Source: Mycobacterium terramassiliense (GTDB lineage Bacteria > Actinomycetota > Actinomycetes > Mycobacteriales > Mycobacteriaceae). Taken from it: a stretch of DNA of 64,000 bases. The DNA lies in the NCBI RefSeq assembly GCF_900157385.1, contig NZ_LT717700.1, positions 434,001-498,000 on the forward strand. Reading direction: 5' to 3'. Every line of letters starts with the position of its first letter. The stretch's first letter is position 1. The notes below the pieces were generated by a model that saw nothing but the letters and a program-made list of their open reading frames with translations, had not been told where the DNA came from and ran no database searches. This document shows, piece by piece, positions 1 to 8,754 of the stretch. The position numbers and the translations under genes were made by a program.

Positions 1-33
1 GTAGTCGCAGACGGGGCACCGGTAGGCCGTCAT
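1..33 (-). CDS. rubA: Rubredoxin, N-terminal fragment (gene runs off the left edge)
   Basis: Read on the minus strand, the first eleven codons spell MTAYRCPVCDY. This is the N-terminus of a rubredoxin, including the first CxxC iron-binding pair (CPVC). Rubredoxins pass electrons to alkane hydroxylases, and this one begins inside the alkB stop codon (ATGA overlap at 30-33), so the two are translationally coupled. In M. tuberculosis the same order, alkB-rubA-rubB, is found. The remainder, including the second CxxC, lies outside the window, so completeness cannot be judged. Confidence 0.85.
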   Translation of the reverse strand, partial: MTAYRCPVCDY

Positions 34-1283
34 GCCAGGGCCTTTTCGCGCGCCCCGTAGGAGGCCAGCAGCTTTGCGCGCAGCCGCGGCTGCAGGTTGA
101 CCCGGGTGATGTCGCCGCCGTAGTGCGCCAGCACCCGGTGGTCCATCACCTTGCGCCACAGCGGCGGGAAGTAGGTGAGCGAGATCATCGACGCGTAGCC
201 GCTGGGCAGGTTGGGCGAGCCCTCGATGCTGCGCAGCGTCTGGTAGCGACGGGTCGGGTTGGCGTGGTGGTCGCTGTGACGCTGCAGGTGGTAGAGGAAC
301 AGGTTCGTCACGATGTGGTCGGAGTTCCAGCTGTGCACCGGCGCGCACCGCTCGTAGCGCGCTTTCCCAGAGGGCGAGTCGAGCTTCTGCCGCAGCAGCC
401 CGTAGTGCTCCAGGTAGTTGACCGCCTCGAGCAGGCTGAAGCCGAAGACGGCCTGGATGATCACGAAGGGGATCAGTGCCGGGCCGAAGAGCGCGATCAG
501 CGCTCCCCACAACACCACCGACATCAGCCAGGCGTTGAGCACGTCGTTGGACGGGTAGGTCCTGGGGTCCCAGGGGCTCTTGTTCAGCCGGCGCAGCCGC
601 TGCGCCTCCAGCCGCAACGCCGAACGCAGGCTCCCGAAGACGCTGCGCGGCAGGAATTCCCAGAACGTCTCGCCGAAGCGCGCCGACGCCGGGTCTTCCG
701 GAGTGGACACCCGCACATGGTGACCGCGGTTGTGCTCGATGTAGAAGTGGCCGTAGCAGGACTGCGCCAGGGTGATCTTGGACAGCCACCGCTCCAGCGA
801 CTCCTTCTTGTGCCCCATCTCGTGGGCCGTGTTGATGCCCACCCCGCCGAGGACCCCGACGGACAGCGCCACGCCCAGCTTGCCCGCCCAGCCCAACGCG
901 CCGTCAGAACCAGCCGGGAAGCCGAGCCAGCTCAGGTTGGACGCGGTGAACAGGTAGGCGCCCAGGATCACGCTGAGGTACTGGAACGGGATGTAGACAT
1001 AGGTGCACCGGCGGTAGTACTTGTCGTTCTCCAGCCGCTCCATCACCTCGTCGGGCGGGTTCTGCCCGTCGGGACCGAAACGCACGTCGAGGAGCGGCAG
1101 CAGGACGTAGAGCAGGATCGGCCCGATCCACAGCGGCACCTGCGCGGCGGCGTGCCAGCCGAACCGGTTCAGCGCCCAGACGATCGGCAGCATCACGAAC
1201 AGCGCCGTCGGGGCGATCAGTCCCATCAGCCACAGATGGCGTTTCTTGTCCCGCCAGGCGGTTGCGGGGCTGAGTGCGGTCAT
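30..1283 (-). CDS. alkB: Alkane 1-monooxygenase (AlkB)
   Basis: Integral-membrane non-haem di-iron hydroxylase that inserts oxygen at the terminal carbon of alkanes or fatty acyl chains, using electrons from rubredoxin. The protein has about 417 residues and shows the three histidine boxes of the family: HEMGH, EHNRGHH and QRHSDHH, plus the NYLEHYG signature. Several hydrophobic segments precede and separate them. I chose the ATG at 1283 because a perfect AAGGAGG Shine-Dalgarno sits nine bases upstream; an in-frame GTG at 1307 would add eight residues and put that Shine-Dalgarno inside the gene. The length matches the M. tuberculosis homologue (Rv3252c). Downstream rubA overlaps by 4 nt, so they form one operon. 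Confidence 0.95.
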   Translation of the reverse strand: MTALSPATAWRDKKRHLWLMGLIAPTALFVMLPIVWALNRFGWHAAAQVPLWIGPILLYVLLPLLDVRFGPDGQNPPDEVMERLENDKYYRRCTYVYIPFQYLSVILGAYLFTASNLSWLGFPAGSDGALGWAGKLGVALSVGVLGGVGINTAHEMGHKKESLERWLSKITLAQSCYGHFYIEHNRGHHVRVSTPEDPASARFGETFWEFLPRSVFGSLRSALRLEAQRLRRLNKSPWDPRTYPSNDVLNAWLMSVVLWGALIALFGPALIPFVIIQAVFGFSLLEAVNYLEHYGLLRQKLDSPSGKARYERCAPVHSWNSDHIVTNLFLYHLQRHSDHHANPTRRYQTLRSIEGSPNLPSGYASMISLTYFPPLWRKVMDHRVLAHYGGDITRVNLQPRLRAKLLASYGAREKALA

Positions 1284-1346
1284 ATGCCAAACCTCCTTGT
1301 GAGTCACACCACGTTGGAGTTGGACATTACCGACGTTTGCGTCTCC

Positions 1347-1356
1347 TGTCTAGACA
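1347..1356. promoter_or_regulatory. Perfect 10-bp palindrome upstream of alkB
   Basis: TGTCTAGACA is a perfect palindrome in the 80-bp gap between the permease stop and the alkB start. alkB-rubredoxin operons of actinobacteria are usually controlled by a TetR-type repressor encoded in the operon, so this is a plausible operator half or core. Only the symmetry and position are seen; the regulator is outside the window. Confidence 0.35.
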
Positions 1357-1363
1357 CAGAACC

Positions 1364-2863
1364 CTAATTTGTAAACGAACCCGCCTCGGCGGGCTCGCGG
1401 CCCGCGTTCCGTCGGCCCTGCACGGAGTGCCGGTACCCGTAGCCGGCGTAGATCGCGGTGCCCACCACCAGCCACACCGCGAACCGAACCCAGGTCAACG
1501 CGGTGAGGTTGAGCATCAGCCACACGCAGGCGCAGATCGACGCGATGGGCAGCACCGGCACCCATGGGGCCCGGAACCCCCGCTCCAGGTCCGGCCGGGA
1601 GCGGCGCAGGACCATGACGCCGGCCGAGACCAGGACGAACGCGAACAGCGTCCCGACGTTGACCATCTCCTCGAGCTTGGTGATCGGAAACACCGACGCG
1701 GTCGCCGCCACCACCACCGCGACCAGGACCGTGATCCGGATCGGGGTGCCGCGCGACCCGGTCTTGGCCAGCGGCCGCGGCAACAGCCCGTCGCGCGCCA
1801 TCGCGAACAGCACCCGGCACTGCCCGAGCATCAGCACCATCACGACGGTGGTCAGCCCCGCCAGCGCCCCGACGGCGATGATTTTGCTGGCCCACTGGAT
1901 CCCGTTTGCTGCGAACGCCGTGGCCAGGTTGGCCGGGTGGTGGCCGGGCACGGTCTTGAGCTGGGTGTAGGACACCATGCCGGAGAGCACCACCGCGACG
2001 GCGACATACAGCAGGGTGACGATCGCCAGCGACACCAGAATCCCCCGCGGGACGTCGCGCTGGGGATTCTTGGTCTCCTCGGCCATGGTGGCGACGATGT
2101 CGAAGCCGATGAACGCGAAGAACACGATGGACGCCCCCGCCAGCACCCCGTACCAGCCGTAGTGACTGCTGTGGGCCCCGGTCAGCAGCGACAGCACCGA
2201 CTGATTGATGCCCGACGCCTCCTGCCCGGACTCCGGCTTCGGGATGAACGGCGAGTAGTTGGCGCCCTTGATGTAGAAGGCGCCGACGATCACGACCAGC
2301 AGCACCACCGACACCTTGATACCGGTGATCACCGCGGAGAACCGCGACGACAATTTGGTTCCCAGCGCGATCAGCGTCGCCACCGTCGCGACGATCACCA
2401 GCGCGCCCCAATCCAGCTGGATCGATCCGATTTGCGCTGTGCCACCGGCGAATCCGAACACGTTGCCGAGATAGCTCGACCAGCCCTTGGACACGACGGC
2501 GGCGCCGATCGCCAACTCCAGCAGCAGGTTCCAGCCGATGATCCAGGCGAGGAACTCCCCGAAGGTGGCGTAGGAGAACGTGTAGGCGCTGCCCGCCACC
2601 GGCAGCGTCGAGGCGAATTCGGCGTAGCACAGCGCGGCCAACGCGCAGGTGACGGCCGCGATCACGAACGAGATCCAGATGGCGGGGCCGGTGATGTCCC
2701 CGGTGGTCGACGCGGTGACCGTGAAGATGCCGGCGCCGATCACCACCGCGACGCCGAACACGACCAGGTCCCGCCACGTCAGCTCCCGGCGCAGCCGGGT
2801 TTCGGGCTCGTCGGTGTCGGCGATCGATTGCTCGACCGATTTGATGCGCCATCGATTCGCCAC
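1364..2863 (-). CDS. APC-family amino acid permease
   Basis: A polytopic membrane transporter of the amino acid-polyamine-organocation superfamily, cationic amino acid transporter type, about 499 residues with some 12 hydrophobic segments. It has a basic, soluble N-terminus ending in RRELTWRDLVVFGVAVVIG, typical of the first APC helix (GAGIF follows). It corresponds to Rv3253c by position. The open frame extends far upstream, but a GTG at 2863 with GGAAGGGGG before it gives VANRWRIKSVEQ, the expected start; the extension would run through the divergent oxidoreductase gene. The substrate cannot be read from sequence. It is a separate transcription unit, pointing toward alkB with an 80-bp gap. 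Confidence 0.9.
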   Translation of the reverse strand: MANRWRIKSVEQSIADTDEPETRLRRELTWRDLVVFGVAVVIGAGIFTVTASTTGDITGPAIWISFVIAAVTCALAALCYAEFASTLPVAGSAYTFSYATFGEFLAWIIGWNLLLELAIGAAVVSKGWSSYLGNVFGFAGGTAQIGSIQLDWGALVIVATVATLIALGTKLSSRFSAVITGIKVSVVLLVVIVGAFYIKGANYSPFIPKPESGQEASGINQSVLSLLTGAHSSHYGWYGVLAGASIVFFAFIGFDIVATMAEETKNPQRDVPRGILVSLAIVTLLYVAVAVVLSGMVSYTQLKTVPGHHPANLATAFAANGIQWASKIIAVGALAGLTTVVMVLMLGQCRVLFAMARDGLLPRPLAKTGSRGTPIRITVLVAVVVAATASVFPITKLEEMVNVGTLFAFVLVSAGVMVLRRSRPDLERGFRAPWVPVLPIASICACVWLMLNLTALTWVRFAVWLVVGTAIYAGYGYRHSVQGRRNAGREPAEAGSFTN

Positions 2864-2920
2864 GCGGCCCCCCTTCCCGGTGTGCCTGTTGGACCGCACA
2901 GTACTGGGTAGTCTGCGAAC

Positions 2921-4426
2921 ATGGCGGAGAGCGGGGGGAACGCAAGGGGTCACGCGGCGGTCATCGGGGGAAGCATCGCGGGCCTGTGTGCCGCGCGGGT
3001 GCTGTCGGATTGCTACTCGCGGGTGACGGTCTACGAGCGCGACGAGTTGCCGAGCGCGCCGGCGAGCCGCGCGGCCGTCCCACAGGACCGGCACCTGCAC
3101 ATGCTGATGGCGCGCGGGGCGGCGGAGTTCGAGAGCCTGTTTCCCGGCCTGCTGGCCGACATGGTGGCCGCGGGCGTGCCCATGCTGGAGAACCGGCCGG
3201 ACTGCATCCACCTGGGGGCGGCGGGCCATGTCCTCGGGACGGGGCACACGCTGCGCGACGAGTTCACCGCGTACGTGCCCAGCCGGCCACACCTGGAATG
3301 GCAGCTGCGCCGGCGGGTGCACGCGATCGACAACGTCGAGATCGTGCGGCGGCCGGTCGCCGAGCCGCGCTACGACCACGCGCGCCAGCGGGTCACCGGC
3401 GTGCTGTTGGACCCCCAGGACCGGGGCGAGCCGGAGTTCGTGCCGACCGACCTCGTCGTCGACGCCGCGGGCCGGGGCACCCGGCTGCCGGTGTGGTTGG
3501 AGCAGTGGGGCTTCGAGCGCCCGGTCGAAGCCACCATCGACATCGGCATCCACTACGCGTCGCATCAGTTCCGCATGCCGGAGGGCGTGATCGCCGAGAA
3601 GGTGGTGGTCGCCGGCGCCTCCCACGACGAGTCGCTCGGGCTGGGCATGCTGCATTACGAGGACCGCGTCTGGGTGCTGACCACGTTCGGCGTGGCCGAC
3701 GCCAAACCGCCCAGGACGTTCCCGGAGATGCTCGCGCTGGCCGGCAAGCTGCTGCCCGCGCATTTCAATGCCGCCCTGGCGCAGGCGGAACCGTTCGGCG
3801 AGCCGGCGTTTCACGCGTTTCCGGCCAGCCGCTGGCGCCGCTACCACAAGCTGGACCGCTTCCCGGCCGGCATCGTCCCGTTCGGTGACGCCGTGGCCAG
3901 CTTCAACCCCACGTTCGGGCAGGGCATGACGATGACGTCGCTGCAGGCCGGTCATCTGCGGCGGGCGCTGCGTTCCGACGACCTGGCCCGCGAGCTCAAT
4001 CGCGCCACCGCCAAGACCACCTACCCGGTGTGGATCATGAACGCCATCGGCGACGTCACGTTCCACCACGCCACCACGAAGGGATCCATCCCGTGGTGGT
4101 GGCGGCCCTCCGGCGCGCTGTTCGACCAGTTCCTCGGGGCCGCCGAGACCGAACCCGTTCTGGCCGAATGGTTTTTGCGCCGGTTCTCGCTGCTGGACAG
4201 CCTCTACATGGTCCCGCCGCCGCGGATCATCGGGCGCACCATGGCGCACAACATGCGGCTGTGGCTGCGCGAGCGCCGGGAAGCCGCCGGTGGCGGTCGC
4301 GACCGCGGCGCCGGGGGCACCTCCCGCGTGCGGGGGAGCCGGCGATGGGGGCACCTCCCGCTTGCGGGGGACGGGTCGCCACCATCCCGGCGGCGGCGCG
4401 CCTCTAGAGCCCTACGGTCACCCTGA
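2921..4426 (+). CDS. FAD-dependent oxidoreductase with repeat-derived C-terminal tail
   Basis: A flavoprotein monooxygenase-like protein of 501 residues, corresponding to Rv3254. The N-terminus has the FAD-binding Rossmann loop VIGGSIAG followed by the acidic strand end VYERDE. A second FAD motif, IVPFGDAVASFNPTFGQG, lies about two thirds along (the GD of the p-hydroxybenzoate hydroxylase fold). The substrate is unknown. The last 35 or so residues are low complexity (Gly, Arg, Ser) and are encoded by two copies of a 25-bp dispersed repeat; the M. tuberculosis protein is shorter as I recall, so the tail looks like a repeat-driven extension. The 3' end overlaps convergent manA by 23 bp. Confidence 0.85.
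   Translation: MAESGGNARGHAAVIGGSIAGLCAARVLSDCYSRVTVYERDELPSAPASRAAVPQDRHLHMLMARGAAEFESLFPGLLADMVAAGVPMLENRPDCIHLGAAGHVLGTGHTLRDEFTAYVPSRPHLEWQLRRRVHAIDNVEIVRRPVAEPRYDHARQRVTGVLLDPQDRGEPEFVPTDLVVDAAGRGTRLPVWLEQWGFERPVEATIDIGIHYASHQFRMPEGVIAEKVVVAGASHDESLGLGMLHYEDRVWVLTTFGVADAKPPRTFPEMLALAGKLLPAHFNAALAQAEPFGEPAFHAFPASRWRRYHKLDRFPAGIVPFGDAVASFNPTFGQGMTMTSLQAGHLRRALRSDDLARELNRATAKTTYPVWIMNAIGDVTFHHATTKGSIPWWWRPSGALFDQFLGAAETEPVLAEWFLRRFSLLDSLYMVPPPRIIGRTMAHNMRLWLRERREAAGGGRDRGAGGTSRVRGSRRWGHLPLAGDGSPPSRRRRASRALRSP
4313..4371. repeat. Two tandem copies of a 25-bp GC-rich dispersed repeat
   Basis: Copies at 4313-4337 and 4347-4371, 34 bp apart, differ at a single base (GCGTGC versus GCTTGC at the centre). 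Each starts GGGGGCACCTCCCGC and ends GCGGGGGA, so CCCGC and GCGGG can pair across a two-base loop. The second copy is an exact reverse complement of 49667-49691 inside lhr. Here both copies fall in the last codons of the oxidoreductase. Confidence 0.9.
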
Positions 4427-5630
4427 ACAGCTGGGCGGGCTCGCGCGCGACCAGCCGGATGGGCCCGTCGTCGGCCGCCACCCACGCGGCCATCCCACGT
4501 TCCAGCGTGAGCGACCCGGACTTGGCGTGCACCGTCGCGCAGCCCTCGCTGCACAACAGGATCTGCGGGCCTTCGTGGCTGCATGTCGCGTCGACCTCGT
4601 GGCCGAGGTACTCGCCGTCCAGGGCCAGGACCGCGACGGCGAACTCGGCGGTCGGCGTCTCGTAGATTCGGCCGAACCCCTCGCGGCGCACGTGCGGGCG
4701 CAATTGCGCCTCGGTGGTGGGGGTGAAGTCCAGCACCCGCAGCAGCTCGGGCACGTCGACGTGCTTGGGGGTGAGCCCGCCGCGTAACACGTTGTCGGAG
4801 TTGGCCATCACCTCGACCGCGAAGCCGCGCAGGTAGGTGTGCAGGTTGCCGGCCGACACGAAGATCGCCTCGCCCGGGGCCAGGGTGATGCGGTTGAGCA
4901 ACAACGCCGCCAGCACGCCGGCGTCGCCGGGATAGCGTTCGCCGAGCTCCAGCACGGTCTTGGCCTCGGCCGCGAATTCCGTCGCCCCGGAGCTGACGTA
5001 GGCGATGGCGCCGTCCAGCACGGCGGGCACCAGCACGTCGATGTCGGGCTGCGGCGCGGTGATCCAAGTGGTGAACAGCGCGCGCAGGCCGTCGGCGTCG
5101 GATTGATCGTCCAGCAGGCCGATGTAGGGGTCGAGGTCGGAGACGGCCAGCGCGCGCAGCAACGCGATGGTCGCCGACGCCTGACGAAATCCGGCCAGCG
5201 CCTCGAACGACTGCAGCGCGACCAACAACTCCGGCTTGTGGGAGGTGTCGCGGTAGTTGCGCAACGGCGAAGACACCGGAATGCCGAGCCGCTCCTCACG
5301 CAGGTATCCCTCGACCGCCTGCTCGGCGCTCGGATGCGCCTGCAGCGACAGCGGCTCGTCGGCGGCCAGCACCTTGACCAAAAACGGGAGCACGTCCCCG
5401 AACCGGGCGCGCGAGCCCGCACCGAGCTGTCCCTCCGGGTCGGCGACGAGGGCCTCGAGCAACGAGACCTCGCCCTTGTCCGTTTCCAGCCAGGCCGGAT
5501 CGGCGGGGTGTGCACCGAACCAGAGCTCGGCCTCGGGGTGGGCCGCAGGAATCGTGCGCCCGGTGAATTCCGCAAGGGCGGTGCGCGATCCCCACGCGTA
5601 TGTCCTCAAGGCCCCGCGAAGCAGTTCCAC
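4404..5630 (-). CDS. manA: Mannose-6-phosphate isomerase, class I
   Basis: Zinc enzyme that interconverts fructose-6-phosphate and mannose-6-phosphate, the entry step for GDP-mannose and hence for mannolipids, lipoarabinomannan and mannosylated proteins. About 408 residues. The class I motif SLQAHPSAEQA (zinc-binding His in QxHP) is near residue 100, and the second cupin region with GEAIFVSAGNLHTYLRG is present. The start is a GTG at 5630 giving VELLRGALRTYAWG, the conserved N-terminus. It is the last gene of a minus-strand run with the SIS-like gene and manB (8-bp gap), corresponding to Rv3255c. Confidence 0.95.
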   Translation of the reverse strand: MELLRGALRTYAWGSRTALAEFTGRTIPAAHPEAELWFGAHPADPAWLETDKGEVSLLEALVADPEGQLGAGSRARFGDVLPFLVKVLAADEPLSLQAHPSAEQAVEGYLREERLGIPVSSPLRNYRDTSHKPELLVALQSFEALAGFRQASATIALLRALAVSDLDPYIGLLDDQSDADGLRALFTTWITAPQPDIDVLVPAVLDGAIAYVSSGATEFAAEAKTVLELGERYPGDAGVLAALLLNRITLAPGEAIFVSAGNLHTYLRGFAVEVMANSDNVLRGGLTPKHVDVPELLRVLDFTPTTEAQLRPHVRREGFGRIYETPTAEFAVAVLALDGEYLGHEVDATCSHEGPQILLCSEGCATVHAKSGSLTLERGMAAWVAADDGPIRLVAREPAQLFRVTVGL

Positions 5631-5638
5631 TTGTGTAT

Positions 5639-6739
5639 CTATCCCCGCACCAGTCGCATGTAAACCGCGGCCATCTCCAGCCGAACGGCCAATACTGCCA
5701 GTTGCTCCTCGGCGGTGATGGCGCCCCCCAACGCCGGCGCAACCGTCGACCCGGCCGAGCCGCCGGGTCCGTCGGGCACATCCTCGGCGGCGAGCAGGTA
5801 CACGTCGTCGAGCCCCGCGGTCCGGGCGGCCACCACCGTCTGTTCGGCCGACAGGGTCAGCGCCAGCACCCGCAGCCGCTCGGGGCGCGGCCCGTCGATC
5901 TCCTCGTCGTGGAAGAGGTCATCCACCGCCCCGCCGCTGGTGTCCGCCGCCGCCCGCAACGCCAGCACGGCGTCCGCCAACCCGGTGGCGGCGACCACCT
6001 CGTGGGCGAGCCGCAGCAGCACCGAGCTGCCGTGCCACGCCAGCGCCAGCGTGGCCGCGCAGTCGCCCGCCAGCGCCGCCCGGCGGCCGGCTATCCGCGC
6101 GGCGATCGTCTTGGCGGGGTTGGTGAACAGCTGGCGGCCGGCGCTGTTGCGCAGCGCCTCGGCATCGAGCGCGTCGGCGAGCAAGCCCAGATCCTGCCCG
6201 TCCGGCCGGGGGTCGACGACGCCCAGGACCGCCAGGCCCGCGGCGAGGTAACGGCACAGCCCCAACGCGTCGGGCACCCACACCCGCGGCTCCAGCACGG
6301 CGGCGCGCCCGGCCGTGGAGTCGCGCAGCGGTCCCTCGTACGGCGCGACCACGACCACCCGCGCGCCCCGGCGCACGCCGGTCGCGGCGGCGCTGACCAG
6401 CGCGGGATCGCCGGGATCGTCACCCGCGACCACCAGCACGTCCAGCGCGCCGACCCACGGCGGCGCCTCGCCGGCGACCACGATCGGTTCGGCGGCCACC
6501 CCACCCACCGTCGCGGCCAGCATGGCGCCGGCGGTCCGGGCCGTCCCGCGGCCGGCCACCCAGATCACGCTGCGCGCGCGGTTGTCGGCCCGCAGCGAGT
6601 CCAGCGCGCCCTCGTCGGTGGCCGCGGCGATCGCGCGCACCTGCGCGCCCGCCGACGACGCCGCCCGCAACAGGCCGTCTTTGTCGGCCGCGAGCAGGCC
6701 GTCGACGTCTTCGAGGTCGACGGCGGCGGTGGCGCTCAC
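5639..6739 (-). CDS. SIS-domain-like protein (TobH / Rv3256c family)
   Basis: About 366 residues, Ala- and Val-rich, with weak sugar-isomerase-like features such as VIWVAGRGTARTAGAMLA resembling the phosphate-binding loop of SIS folds. It always sits between manA and the phosphomannomutase in mycobacteria, and similar proteins in streptomycetes are called TobH. A role in mannose-6-phosphate metabolism or its control is therefore inferred from context only; no catalytic motif is convincing. The GTG at 6739 overlaps the manB stop (GTGA), arguing for translational coupling; a much longer open frame upstream lies in the shadow of manB and was discarded. Confidence 0.75.
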   Translation of the reverse strand: MSATAAVDLEDVDGLLAADKDGLLRAASSAGAQVRAIAAATDEGALDSLRADNRARSVIWVAGRGTARTAGAMLAATVGGVAAEPIVVAGEAPPWVGALDVLVVAGDDPGDPALVSAAATGVRRGARVVVVAPYEGPLRDSTAGRAAVLEPRVWVPDALGLCRYLAAGLAVLGVVDPRPDGQDLGLLADALDAEALRNSAGRQLFTNPAKTIAARIAGRRAALAGDCAATLALAWHGSSVLLRLAHEVVAATGLADAVLALRAAADTSGGAVDDLFHDEEIDGPRPERLRVLALTLSAEQTVVAARTAGLDDVYLLAAEDVPDGPGGSAGSTVAPALGGAITAEEQLAVLAVRLEMAAVYMRLVRG

Positions 6740-8124
6740 GGTGTGGCCCCGGCGATCTCGGCACGGACGTGGGAAACGACGGCGTCGACGTCCTCGGTGG
6801 TGCGGCCCTCCACGTTGAGCCGCAGCAACGGCTCGGTGTTCGAGCTGCGCAGGTTGAACCAACTGCCGTCGCCCAAATCGACCGTCACCCCGTCCAGGTG
6901 ATCGATGGACTGAATCCTGGTGCCGAACGATTTCAGCACCGCGTCCACACAATACGGCGCGTCGGCCACCGTGAAGTTGATCTCGCCGGACGACTCGTAG
7001 CGCTGGTAGTCGGCGGTCAGCTCCGACAGCGGTCTGGGGGGCCCGTCCTGCTCGCCGAGGGCGGCCAGCACGTACAGCGCCGCCAGCATCCCGGAGTCGG
7101 CGCCCCAGAAATCCCGGAAGTAGTAGTGCGCGGAGTGCTCCCCGCCGAAGATCGCGCCGGTGTCGGCCATCAGCGCCTTGATGTAGGAGTGGCCGACCCG
7201 CGAGCGCAGCGGCGTGCCGCCGCGCTCGGTGACCAGTTCGGGCACCGCGCGGGAGGTGATCACGTTGTGGATGATCGTGGCGCCGATCTCCCGGCCCAGC
7301 TCCCGGGCGGCCACCAGGCTGGTCACTGTGGACGGCGACACCAACTCCCCGCGCTCGTCGACCACAAAGCACCGGTCGGCGTCCCCGTCGAAGGCCAGCC
7401 CTATGTCGGCCCCGTTGTCGCGCACGAACTTCTGCAGGTCCACCAGGTTGGCCGGGTCGAGCGGGTTGGCCTCGTGATGGGGAAACGACCCGTCGAGTTC
7501 GAAGTACAACGGCAGCAAGGTGATCGAGTCGATCGCGCCCAGCACGGCCGGGGCGGTGTGGCCGGCCATGCCGTTGCCGGCGTCCACGGCCACCCGCAGC
7601 GGACGCAGCCCGGAGGTGTCCACCAGCGAACGCAGGAACGTCCCGTAGTCGGCCAGCACGTCGCGATCGGCGGCGGTCCCCGGCGGGCCGTCGTAGGCCG
7701 GGACGCCGGCGATCACGTGGTCGCTGATGGTGCTCAGCCCGGTCTCGGCGCCGACCGGTTTGGCGCCGGCCCGGCACAGCTTGATGCCGTTGTAGGCAGC
7801 CGGGTTGTGGCTCGCGGTGAACATCGCGCCGGGGCAATCCAGCAGCCCGGAGGCGAAATAGAGCTGATCGGTGGACGCCAAACCGATCCGCACCACGTCC
7901 AGGCCCTGGCCCAGCACCCCGCGCGCGAAGGCCGCGGCCAGCGCCGGCGAACTGTCCCGCATGTCGTGGCCGAGTACCACCTGCCGGGCGCCCTCGGCGC
8001 GCATCAACGCGGCGAACGCGGCGCCCAGCTCGGCGAGCAGCGACTCGTCGAGCTCCTCGCCGACCAGCCCGCGCACGTCGTATGCCTTGACGACGCGGCG
8101 AACGGTCGCGGCGGACCGTGACAT
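6736..8124 (-). CDS. manB: Phosphomannomutase / phosphoglucomutase
   Basis: Alpha-D-phosphohexomutase converting mannose-6-phosphate to mannose-1-phosphate, feeding ManC. 462 residues with all four family motifs: the active-site serine loop FTASHNPAAYNGIK, the metal-binding loop FDGDADRCF, the sugar-binding loop GGEHSAHYYF, and a C-terminal phosphate-binding loop containing RSSNTEPLLRLNVE. Named manB (pmmA) in M. tuberculosis (Rv3257c). It precedes the SIS-like gene with a 4-bp overlap. It should not be confused with manC at 15419, which has also been called manB in older annotation. Confidence 0.95.
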   Translation of the reverse strand: MSRSAATVRRVVKAYDVRGLVGEELDESLLAELGAAFAALMRAEGARQVVLGHDMRDSSPALAAAFARGVLGQGLDVVRIGLASTDQLYFASGLLDCPGAMFTASHNPAAYNGIKLCRAGAKPVGAETGLSTISDHVIAGVPAYDGPPGTAADRDVLADYGTFLRSLVDTSGLRPLRVAVDAGNGMAGHTAPAVLGAIDSITLLPLYFELDGSFPHHEANPLDPANLVDLQKFVRDNGADIGLAFDGDADRCFVVDERGELVSPSTVTSLVAARELGREIGATIIHNVITSRAVPELVTERGGTPLRSRVGHSYIKALMADTGAIFGGEHSAHYYFRDFWGADSGMLAALYVLAALGEQDGPPRPLSELTADYQRYESSGEINFTVADAPYCVDAVLKSFGTRIQSIDHLDGVTVDLGDGSWFNLRSSNTEPLLRLNVEGRTTEDVDAVVSHVRAEIAGATP

Positions 8125-8237
8125 GCGAAACTCCTGACGCTCCTGACGGTGGGGCTCTTGGCGTCAGCCTATCGGCCCGGGAAAAACCCGCGGCGCGTTA
8201 GACCCGGCCAGTCAGAGCTCGACCCGGCTGGACCCGG

Positions 8238-8690
8238 CTAGTCGGCGGGGTCCGGCAGCACCCGCAGGTGCCCTCGACGGCGACCGGAGCGGCGCTCAGG
8301 CGGCGCGAGCAGCCCGCTGCTCGGCGCGGTGGCCTGGGCTCCGGCGTGAATGTGGGGATCGGAAAAGCCGTTCAGGGGCGGGCCCGCGGACGGGTGGGAC
8401 CGGCCCCCATCACCCGGCCGACCCTCGCGCACCGCGTCGGCCAGGGCGACCAGGTCGTCCTCGTCGGGATGGGTGGGCTCGGAAAGGAGGGGCCCGGCGT
8501 GGCGCACGAGGTCCCAGCCGCGGGGCGCGGTGATCCGGCCGGCGTGGGCGACGCACAGGTCCCAGGAGTGCGGTTCGCGCGCGGTGGCGAGCGGGCCCAC
8601 CACCGCCGTCGAGTCCGAGTAGACGAACGTCAAGGTCGCCACGGCGTAGTGCGGACACCCGGGCCGGCAACAGCGACGGGGAACGTTCAC
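8238..8690 (-). CDS. DUF3499 family protein
   Basis: 150-residue protein of unknown function, equivalent to Rv3258c and conserved in actinobacteria beside whiB2. The N-terminus carries clustered Cys/His residues (RCCRPGCPHYA, then WDLCVAHA), compatible with a small zinc-binding fold. The core WDLCVAHAGRITAPRGWDLV is characteristic. The C-terminal third is low complexity and likely disordered. It is transcribed toward manB with a 113-bp gap, and diverges from the zincin-like gene. Confidence 0.8.
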   Translation of the reverse strand: MNVPRRCCRPGCPHYAVATLTFVYSDSTAVVGPLATAREPHSWDLCVAHAGRITAPRGWDLVRHAGPLLSEPTHPDEDDLVALADAVREGRPGDGGRSHPSAGPPLNGFSDPHIHAGAQATAPSSGLLAPPERRSGRRRGHLRVLPDPAD

Positions 8691-8754
8691 GCCGAAAGGC
8701 TATCGTGCGCAAACGCCATGGAAGCGCCGGACACGCGCATCCGTTCGACCCGCG

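Noticed and set aside
2864..4354. Extension of the permease reading frame to nearly 1000 residues
   Set aside because: The added part lies antisense to the oxidoreductase gene and has the composition of a high-GC shadow; the GTG at 2863 has a good ribosome site and matches the family length.
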